From NCBI GenBank assembly GCA_902760415.1, contig CACWGK010000008.1, forward strand, positions 1 through 51,664: a stretch of 51,664 bases of DNA. Direction: 5' to 3'. This DNA is from an uncultured Lachnospiraceae bacterium. Its GTDB lineage: Bacteria > Bacillota > Clostridia > Lachnospirales > Lachnospiraceae. Below, piece after piece: positions 46,109-51,664 of the stretch. The position numbers and the translations under genes were made by a program. The notes beneath the pieces are model-generated. The model was not told the origin of the DNA and searched no databases. It saw only the letters and a list, made by a program, of their open reading frames with translations. The number at the start of each line of letters is the position of its first letter. Positions within the stretch are counted from its first letter, which is position 1.

Positions 46109-47551
46109 TTATAATTCAGAATAAAGCTGGCTATATATCTTAGCACTCTTATCCCAGCTATAATCCTGCTCCATAGCTCTCTTCATCATAGCCTGCCAAG
46201 CAGCCTTATCATCGAAGAATATATGTTTGGAGTAATTAATTGTATTCAGCAGCTCTCTAGCATCGTAGTTAGCAAAGCTGAATCCAGTTCCAGTTCCTTC
46301 GTATTCATTGTAAGGTTCAACTGTGTCCTTAAGACCACCAGTCTCACGAACGATTGGAAGTGAACCATACTTAAGCGCCATAAGCTGAGTAAGTCCACAA
46401 GGCTCGAATCTTGATGGAACAAGTATGGAATCGCAACCTGCATAAATCTTGTGGGACAGCTCATCACTAAAGTAAATGTTAGCTGACAGCTTAGCAGGAT
46501 GGAATCCCTGATAGTATCTGAACATATCTTCGTAACGTCTGTCACCTGTACCAAGTACAACCAGCTGAGTTCCATCAGTCATGATGTCATTCATGATATG
46601 GTCTATCAGATCAAGCCCCTTCTGATCAGTAAGTCTCGATACGATTCCCATAAGATAAGCATTTTCATCCTCTGGAAGTCCAAGTTCCTTCTGAAGTGCG
46701 AGCTTATTCTTCAGCTTATTCTTCTTATAATTCTTTATATTATATTTGCATGCAATCTTCTCATCCTTTGAAGGATTAAAGATATCATAATCAATTCCGT
46801 TAACGATGCCCCATAGACTCTGCCAACGTGCCTGAAGAAGACCATCAAGTCCCTCTCCATAGTAAGGTGTCTGAATCTCATGAGCATAAGTATTAGATAC
46901 TGTCGTGATCTTGTCAGCATATACAAGACCGCCCTTAAGCATAGATGCGTCTTTATTCATTTCCAGCTTATCAGGAGTGAAGAGATAATCAGGAAGTCCA
47001 GAATATTCCTGGATTGTCTTGATATCCCAACGTCCCTGGAACTGAAGGTTATGGATTGTCATAACCGACTTGATTCCCTGGTAAAATGGATTAGATGCGA
47101 ACAGTGTCTTAAGATAAACTGGCACAAGTCCTGACTGCCAATCATGACAATGAATAATATCAGGTCTAAATCCAATACTTGGAAGGATTGAAAGTGCTGC
47201 CTTACAGAAGTAGCAAAACTTCTCTATATCCCACTTAACATCGCCATATATGTTAAAGCCGTTGAAGTAGTATTCGTTGTCAATGAAGTATACAGGTACC
47301 CCTTCATACTCCATGTACATCACACCGACATACTGCTGTTTCCAGCCAATATCCATATGGAAATGAGTTATATACTTCATGTTCTTCTTGTACTTTTCAG
47401 GAAGACACATATAATTCGGAATGATGACGCGCACATCATATTCATTTCGGTCAAACTTCTTTGGAAGTGTACCAACAACATCAGCAAGACCGCCTGTCTT
47501 AATAAATGGCACACATTCTGATGCAATATACGCTACTCTCTTCATAGACAA
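46109..47551 (-). CDS. glgA: Glycogen synthase (ADP-glucose type)
   Basis: 480 residues. GT5 glucosyltransferase extending alpha-1,4-glucan from ADP-glucose. Signatures: PFIKTGGLADVVGTLP with the substrate-binding KxGGL, CHDWQSGLVPVYLK, and SRFEPCGLTQLMALKYG then ETGGLKDTV at the C-terminal half. No other glg gene is in the window, so it stands apart from a glycogen operon. A GGAGGGG Shine-Dalgarno and two direct repeats lie upstream. Confidence 0.95.
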   Translation of the reverse strand: MSMKRVAYIASECVPFIKTGGLADVVGTLPKKFDRNEYDVRVIIPNYMCLPEKYKKNMKYITHFHMDIGWKQQYVGVMYMEYEGVPVYFIDNEYYFNGFNIYGDVKWDIEKFCYFCKAALSILPSIGFRPDIIHCHDWQSGLVPVYLKTLFASNPFYQGIKSVMTIHNLQFQGRWDIKTIQEYSGLPDYLFTPDKLEMNKDASMLKGGLVYADKITTVSNTYAHEIQTPYYGEGLDGLLQARWQSLWGIVNGIDYDIFNPSKDEKIACKYNIKNYKKNKLKNKLALQKELGLPEDENAYLMGIVSRLTDQKGLDLIDHIMNDIMTDGTQLVVLGTGDRRYEDMFRYYQGFHPAKLSANIYFSDELSHKIYAGCDSILVPSRFEPCGLTQLMALKYGSLPIVRETGGLKDTVEPYNEYEGTGTGFSFANYDARELLNTINYSKHIFFDDKAAWQAMMKRAMEQDYSWDKSAKIYSQLYSEL

Positions 47552-47566
47552 CCCCTCCGTTTTATA

Positions 47567-47598
47567 ATGCTACGTATCTCTTAGGATGCTACGTATCT
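47567..47598. repeat. Paired 13-bp direct repeats in the glgA leader
   Basis: ATGCTACGTATCT occurs at 47567-47579 and 47586-47598, a 19-bp period. They fill much of the 52-bp gap between the kinase-like gene and glgA. They could be an operator or merely a duplication. Confidence 0.7.
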
Positions 47599-47603
47599 AT
47601 AAA

Positions 47604-48263
47604 CTAATAGTTCTCGTTGCTCTGCTTGATTTTTATAAACTTCTTGATAAGATCAACGCAACCGCTGATTCCAAGTTCTGATGTATCAAGGGACAGGTCA
47701 TAATTCTTGATATCTGTCCACTCGCATCCAGTGTACTTCAAGTAATAATCAGCTTTTCGCTCATCTACCTTAGCAAGATAATTTCTAAGCTCAGCCTCTG
47801 GCATATAGTGTCTCGACTGTGCTCTCTTAAGCTTAAATCCTATCGGAGCATGTACAAATACATTTACCGCATACGGATTATCCTTGAGAATATAATTGGC
47901 ACATCTACCAACGATTACACAAGACTCGCGACGAGCAAGCTCTGTGATAATCTCTGACTGATAATCATAGATATTTCTGAGATATACCAGATCATCATCA
48001 GGAATCTTTGATGTAAGCAAATCATCAAGGTGCGGCGTTGGAAGCGGATCAGTATATATCTCCTTGGCGACATCAAAAAGAGAAGTATCTTTAATCAGTT
48101 CGTCATCAGCTACATTTCCTGATTCCATATTCTCATTTTTAGAAACCAGTCTCAGCATCTCGCTGTTATAACAATTAACCCCAAGTTCCTCAGCAAGACG
48201 GCTGGCAATCTTCTGACCACCGGAGCAGTATTCTCTAGCAATAGTAACTACGAATTTTTCCAT
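47604..48263 (-). CDS. Cytidylate-kinase-like protein
   Basis: 219 residues. N-terminal P-loop-like segment IAREYCSGGQKIASRLAEELG as in the cytidylate-kinase-like family common in Clostridia, then VIVGRCANYIL and a helical C-terminus. The nucleotide-binding loop lacks the canonical GxxGxGK form of true Cmk, so the substrate is uncertain. GGGGGG precedes the ATG. It lies 40 bp after the yebC-family gene, probably in the operon from 49849 to 46109. Confidence 0.85.
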   Translation of the reverse strand: MEKFVVTIAREYCSGGQKIASRLAEELGVNCYNSEMLRLVSKNENMESGNVADDELIKDTSLFDVAKEIYTDPLPTPHLDDLLTSKIPDDDLVYLRNIYDYQSEIITELARRESCVIVGRCANYILKDNPYAVNVFVHAPIGFKLKRAQSRHYMPEAELRNYLAKVDERKADYYLKYTGCEWTDIKNYDLSLDTSELGISGCVDLIKKFIKIKQSNENY

Positions 48264-48303
48264 ACGCTACCCCCCTATCCAACGATCTCTAGTTCTTTAT
48301 ATA

Positions 48304-49029
48304 TTACTCTACGTTAGTGTATACGCTTTCTACATCATCATCTGCATCCAGAAGATCAAGGATCTTATCAAGATTCTTCTGAACATCTGGATCAGTAACA
48401 GATACATAGTTCTGTGGAATCATAGTAACTTCTGCTGAAGCCATAGCTATTCCTTCCTTGTCAAATGCATCTCTTACAGCTGAGAAATCTGCAGGAGAAG
48501 TAATGATCTCATATGAATCTTCTTCCTCAGAGAAATCCTCTGCTCCAGCATCAAGTGCAAACATCATAAGCTCGTCTGCATCCATCTCAACTTCTTCTTT
48601 ATCGATAATAATCTGGCCTTTCTCATCGAACATGTATGATACACATCCTGATACACCGATTGAACCGCCACCCTTTGTAAATGCGCTTCTTACATTACCA
48701 GCAGTTCTGTTATTGTTATCTGTAAGACACTTAACGATGATTGCGATTCCGCCTGGACCATAACCTTCATATGTGTTATATGAGAAGTTAACGTTCTCAA
48801 GATCTCCAGCTGCTTTCTTGATACCACGCTCGATAGTATCATTTGGCATGTTATTAGCCTTTGCCTTTGCGATAACATCACGAAGCTTTGAGTTATTCTC
48901 TGGGTTAGGGCCACCCTCCTTAACTGCTACTGCGATCTCACGACCAATAACTGTAAAAGCCTTTCCCTTAGCTGCATCGTTCTTCTCTTTCTTTGCTCTA
49001 ATGTTTGCGAATTTTGAATGTCCTGACAT
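48304..49029 (-). CDS. YebC/PmpR-family transcriptional or translational regulator
   Basis: 241 residues. Family N-terminus SGHSKFANIRAKKEKNDAAKGKAF, KANNMPNDTIERGIKKA, YEGYGPGGIAIIVKCLTDN, and a C-terminal VTMIPQN region. Members bind DNA as regulators, and some are reported to ease ribosome stalling at proline-rich stretches, which would fit the rqcH gene nearby. Shine-Dalgarno GAGGAAAAA. Family firm, role open. Confidence 0.94.
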   Translation of the reverse strand: MSGHSKFANIRAKKEKNDAAKGKAFTVIGREIAVAVKEGGPNPENNSKLRDVIAKAKANNMPNDTIERGIKKAAGDLENVNFSYNTYEGYGPGGIAIIVKCLTDNNNRTAGNVRSAFTKGGGSIGVSGCVSYMFDEKGQIIIDKEEVEMDADELMMFALDAGAEDFSEEEDSYEIITSPADFSAVRDAFDKEGIAMASAEVTMIPQNYVSVTDPDVQKNLDKILDLLDADDDVESVYTNVE

Positions 49030-49054
49030 ATATTTTTCCTCTTCTTTCTATCAT

Positions 49055-49849
49055 TTATATATTAATATCTTTTGTTATCTTAACCGACTTAATGAGCTTA
49101 TCCTCTATCTCTAGAGATTCAAAGGAGAATCCTCCATAATCAATCTTGATATTTCCTTCGTCCTTCGGAAATCCTCCAAGCTTATACAGTAGAAATCCAT
49201 TAAGTGTTTCTATATCTGTATCTGGAAACTCGAGACCTTCAATCTCATCTTCAAGATCATGAAGCTTTATCATACCGTCTACGACATATCCATCTCCGAT
49301 AGCCGCCTCTCGTACTTCCTCAACTTCTGAGTCGTGCTCATCCCAGATATTTCCAACTATTTCTTCAAGTACATCTTCCAGAGTTACAAGTCCATCTGTC
49401 TGACCATACTCATCAAGAACTATGGCCATATGCTTCTTCTCCTTCTGCATCTTCTTAAGTAGCTTCAGCGTATCAAATGCAGGATGCAGGAATATTGCTT
49501 CCTCCACCAGCTCACTGATTAAAGTATCTGGCTGATGAATATACTGCTTTGTCATATCCTTAAGATGTACTATACCTTTTATATTATCTATGTCTTTTTC
49601 GTAAACAGGATAACGAGAATAACCACTCTCAAGACAGTCCTCTATGACATCCTTAACCTGAGACGTAGCACTAACCGCATATATCTTGCTCCGGTTAGTC
49701 ATAATCTCACGAACCTCCATGTCATCAAGATCAAGGATGTTCGATATCATTTCCACCTCATCCTCTTGGATGAATCCGGACTTCTGTCCCTCCTCGACCA
49801 TGGAGAGAATCTCTTCCTCAACCTGTTCTTCGTCTTTCTTCTTAAACAT
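49055..49849 (-). CDS. CorC/HlyC-type CBS-domain protein without membrane domain
   Basis: 264 residues. Starts with a charged helix (EEQVEEEILSMVEEGQKSG), then paired CBS domains (VREIMTNRSKIYAV; GYSRYPVYEKDIDNIKGIVHLKD; VTLEDVLEEIVGNIWDE) and a C-terminal CorC/HlyC domain (DGYVVDGMIKLHDL; GGFPKDEGN). The DUF21 membrane part of larger homologs is absent, as in gamma-proteobacterial CorC. Function is probably linked to divalent-metal homeostasis, not haemolysis. Own promoter upstream. Confidence 0.9.
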   Translation of the reverse strand: MFKKKDEEQVEEEILSMVEEGQKSGFIQEDEVEMISNILDLDDMEVREIMTNRSKIYAVSATSQVKDVIEDCLESGYSRYPVYEKDIDNIKGIVHLKDMTKQYIHQPDTLISELVEEAIFLHPAFDTLKLLKKMQKEKKHMAIVLDEYGQTDGLVTLEDVLEEIVGNIWDEHDSEVEEVREAAIGDGYVVDGMIKLHDLEDEIEGLEFPDTDIETLNGFLLYKLGGFPKDEGNIKIDYGGFSFESLEIEDKLIKSVKITKDINI

Positions 49850-49877
49850 AAAACTCCTATCAAAAACGTGATACTAT

Positions 49878-49906
49878 ATTATACCATAAATATCTATAAT
49901 ATGTAA
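49878..49906 (-). promoter_or_regulatory. Promoter of the CBS-yebC-kinase-glgA unit
   Basis: Minus-strand -35 TTACAT (49901-49906), 17-bp spacer, -10 TATAAT (49878-49883) preceded by TGG, an extended -10. It lies about 30 bp before the CBS-gene ATG. Confidence 0.7.
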
Positions 49907-49944
49907 CTGTTCCGTAGCCGAGACTTAAAGAAAAATAGTCCCCT

Positions 49945-51123
49945 TTAGTCAATCAGAAAATTCTTTGCAGCGACCTCTTTTCCACCCTTAAAATATACTC
50001 TTTCAACTCGTCGTGAGATGTTACAAACTGCTTCGTAATTGAAGCTGTTAGCAGGCTCTGCTATCTCTTCAACAGAAATGCTATTATCGCCCTGTCTTCC
50101 GAAGAGAACAACCTCATCTCCAACCTTCACTTTCTCGAACTCAAACTTGCCTTCATCTATATCTGTCACGTCTACCATAATCTGATCCATACAGACTCTT
50201 CCAAGTATAGGGGCGTACTGTCCATGAATCAGCACTCTTCCAACATTTGAAAGTGCTCTCGAATATCCATCAGCATAACCCACTGACACAGTAGCTACCC
50301 TAGTCTCCTTCTCAGTAACAAAGGACCATCCATATCCAATGCCTCTTCCAGCTGGCAGAGTCTTAACATGGATAACCTTTGACTTTAGTGACATAGCTGG
50401 TTTTAACACAATTGACTTATCTATCTCTTCAGATGGATATAGGCCATAGATTACAATACCAAGACGCATCATATCGAAGCCTTCTGAATGAATCTCCATA
50501 GAGCCTGCACTATTATCTATATGTCTTATCTTAAAGGAAGCGCCCTTTCCTTCCATTTGAGAAACAAACCACGAAAACTTATCATACTGAGTCTTTGCAT
50601 CGCTCTTATCTAGATAATCCGCCTTTGCATAATGCGTGAATATTCCTTCTACATCCAGTCCTTCCAGACCATAAACTGCCATAGCCTCAGCTACGCCTTC
50701 ATCGTCGCACTGGAATCCTATACGACTCATTCCAGAATCAACCTTAATATGTACCTTAGCCTTCACTCCATCCTTAACTGCAATATCAGATAAAACTTTT
50801 GCCTCAGCAACATCATATATAGCAAGTGTAACATCGTACTTAAGTGCATATATATAATCAGACTCATCTGTATATCCAAGAATCAGAATTGGCGTATCAA
50901 TCCCTGCATTTCTCAGTTCCACAGCCTCATCTATAGTAGCTACTGCATAATAATCAGCTATATCTCTAAACTCTTTAGCCAGCATCACCGATCCATGACC
51001 ATATGCATCTGCCTTTATAACTAGGCACACCTTTCTATCCGAAGGGTTAAGTGCCTTCACTGTCTCAATATTATATCTTATGGCATCTAAATCGATGTCA
51101 GCTTCTACTCTTCTGAAAACCAT
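49945..51123 (-). CDS. alr: Alanine racemase
   Basis: 392 residues. PLP enzyme making D-alanine for peptidoglycan. The PLP Lys lies in VIKADAYGHG (residue 37); the C-terminal domain has SVGYADGYSRAL with the catalytic Tyr region and RVCMDQIMVDVTD. The N-terminal strand is AEADIDLDAIRYN-like. Shine-Dalgarno AGGTGAAG; own extended -10 promoter upstream. First native gene inside the foreign right edge. Confidence 0.97.
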   Translation of the reverse strand: MVFRRVEADIDLDAIRYNIETVKALNPSDRKVCLVIKADAYGHGSVMLAKEFRDIADYYAVATIDEAVELRNAGIDTPILILGYTDESDYIYALKYDVTLAIYDVAEAKVLSDIAVKDGVKAKVHIKVDSGMSRIGFQCDDEGVAEAMAVYGLEGLDVEGIFTHYAKADYLDKSDAKTQYDKFSWFVSQMEGKGASFKIRHIDNSAGSMEIHSEGFDMMRLGIVIYGLYPSEEIDKSIVLKPAMSLKSKVIHVKTLPAGRGIGYGWSFVTEKETRVATVSVGYADGYSRALSNVGRVLIHGQYAPILGRVCMDQIMVDVTDIDEGKFEFEKVKVGDEVVLFGRQGDNSISVEEIAEPANSFNYEAVCNISRRVERVYFKGGKEVAAKNFLID

Positions 51124-51173
51124 CTTTCTTCACCTGATTTCTTTTGGTTTTGTTTTTCGCATGTAACTTTTCT

Positions 51174-51179
51174 ATTATA
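51174..51179 (-). promoter_or_regulatory. Extended -10 promoter of alr
   Basis: Minus-strand TATAAT preceded by TGG, about 50 bp upstream of the alr ATG. The -35 region would fall in the terminator hairpin just upstream and has no good match. Confidence 0.6.
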
Positions 51180-51184
51180 CCACA

Positions 51185-51211
51185 AAAAGAGACGTGTACA
51201 CGCCTCTTTTA
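51185..51211. terminator. Intrinsic terminator upstream of alr
   Basis: Stem AAAAGAG-A-CGTG/CACG-C-CTCTTTT with a TA loop (51186-51211), A-run and T-run on opposite sides, so it can act in both directions. It isolates alr from the foreign gene to the right. Confidence 0.8.
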
Positions 51212-51220
51212 TGTTATTCT

Positions 51221-51324
51221 TGACAAAAGCATTGTATAGCTTTATCATATCCAAAAAGAAGCAGTTTTTTACTGGGTTTTTTTCATATAATTATGATGCT
51301 CCCAGGTTACGTGCTTCTTTTTTT
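51221..51324 (+). ncRNA. Putative small plus-strand RNA ending in a terminator stem
   Basis: Plus-strand TTGACA (51221-51226) and TATCAT (51243-51248) are 16 bp apart and would start a transcript near 51255. The transcript folds on itself: AAGAAGCA at its start pairs with TGCTTCTT at 51312-51319, an inner CTGGG (51272-51276) pairs with CCCAG (51301-51305), and seven T follow (51318-51324). The product would be about 70 nt. Its second half is antisense to the end of the gene at 51291-51664. It could instead be a bidirectional terminator with a chance promoter match. Confidence 0.35.
51253..51322 (-). terminator. Long stem at the 3' end of the right-edge gene
   Basis: Outer arms AAAAAGAAGCA (51253-51263) and TGCTTCTTTTT (51312-51322) are perfect 11-bp complements. 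Inner arms are CTGGG and CCCAG. On the minus strand the 5' arm is inside the coding sequence, the stop codon is in the loop region, and the 3' arm ends in TTCTTTTT. It works as a terminator on paper in either direction. Confidence 0.6.
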
Positions 51325-51664
51325 ATGTTTATTATATCGTAAAAATACAACTTACCATCATTGATTCTTACAACTAATGTTGCTCGGTAGCTGTTCCAGC
51401 TATATAAATCTTCACTTTCTGACTTCACCGGAATTTCAAAATATACATCATATCTGTACCATCCACCTTTTGCATTACCGATATGCTTAGGTGACTTATT
51501 AATGTCCCATCTCCGATTAGTAGCAGAACAAACTAATTCTGGTAATACTTGAACGATATTAGCTTTTGCTTTTGCAATAGCTCCACGAGCTCTTACCGTA
51601 TAATTAGAACCAACATATTCGTTCTTTGATTCATAGTTAAATACTATTTCATCATTATACTTTG
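51291..51664 (-). CDS. C-terminal part of a phage/conjugative-element-type protein (5' end beyond window)
   Basis: About 123 codons, open to the right edge. The end contains RARGAIAKAKANIVQVLP, NKSPKHIGNAKGGWYRYD, VYFEIPV and YRATLVVRINDGKLYFYD, followed by IINIKKEARNLGAS and the stop. This pattern recalls C-terminal nuclease-like domains (barnase/EndoU/ColicinE5-RelE-like group) on large polyvalent proteins of phages and integrative elements; I give that from memory and with caution. Codon choice is AT-rich (many TTA, AAT, GTA) compared with alr. It probably marks the left edge of a mobile element or its remnant. Intactness cannot be judged. Confidence 0.6.
   Translation of the reverse strand, partial: KYNDEIVFNYESKNEYVGSNYTVRARGAIAKAKANIVQVLPELVCSATNRRWDINKSPKHIGNAKGGWYRYDVYFEIPVKSESEDLYSWNSYRATLVVRINDGKLYFYDIINIKKEARNLGAS

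Noticed and set aside
49055-49849. Haemolysin
   Set aside because: The haemolysin label comes from the HlyC/CorC family name; the CBS pair plus CorC domain point to ion homeostasis.
1-51664. CRISPR array near the Cas4-like nuclease
   Set aside because: No series of direct repeats with spacers of constant size was seen, and no cas1 or cas2 gene is present; the nuclease belongs to a Dna2-type fusion.

Overview
The window looks like chromosome from a low-GC anaerobic Firmicute of the Lachnospiraceae type (Butyrivibrio/Roseburia-like). The reasons are a Gram-positive PolC, an IreB-family protein, RNase J, a PASTA kinase, a meso-DAP-type MurE and a CoA-transferase resembling butyryl-CoA:acetate CoA-transferase. 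This placement is inferred from gene content, not from rRNA. Every protein gene I support lies on the minus strand, so transcription runs right to left. I found no tRNA, rRNA, CRISPR array or complete mobile element. The longest stretch without a gene is 19795-20100.

Right to left. (A) 51291-51664 is the 3' end of a foreign-looking gene, probably from a phage or conjugative element. Behind it lie terminators and a possible small plus-strand RNA. (B) 46109-51123 carries alr, a CBS/CorC-type protein, a YebC-family regulator, a cytidylate-kinase-like protein and glgA. (C) 20101-46050 is a housekeeping block whose order closely follows the Bacillus rqcH-yicC-gmk-rpoZ-priA-def-fmt-rsmB-rlmN-prpC-prkC-rsgA-rpe-thiN block. 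It differs in three ways: an EAL protein, a CoA-transferase and a large Cas4/Dna2-like nuclease-helicase sit between rqcH and yicC; remA and coaBC are missing; and murE lies in front of priA. An SSS-family symporter ends the block at a strong hairpin. (D) 7904-19794 holds a bactofilin gene followed by pyrH-frr-uppS-cdsA-dxr-rseP-ispG-polC, covering isoprenoid and undecaprenyl supply, phospholipid precursor, ribosome recycling and replication. (E) 1986-7800 is an accessory four-gene cassette: HAD phosphatase, two-domain DRE-TIM aldolase, IlvB-like ThDP enzyme and polysaccharide-type flippase. (F) 1-1878 is ireB-ruvX-RNase J with its own promoter.

The genes serve translation quality (fmt, def, rsmB, rlmN, rsgA, rqcH, frr), envelope synthesis (murE, alr, uppS, dxr, ispG, cdsA) and Ser/Thr phospho-signalling (prkC, the PP2C phosphatase and, 22 kb away, ireB). 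The two most unusual parts are cassette E and the nuclease-helicase insertion in C. Several starts were moved to internal codons because a good Shine-Dalgarno sequence lies inside the longest reading frame (murE, frr, cdsA, rpe, bactofilin).
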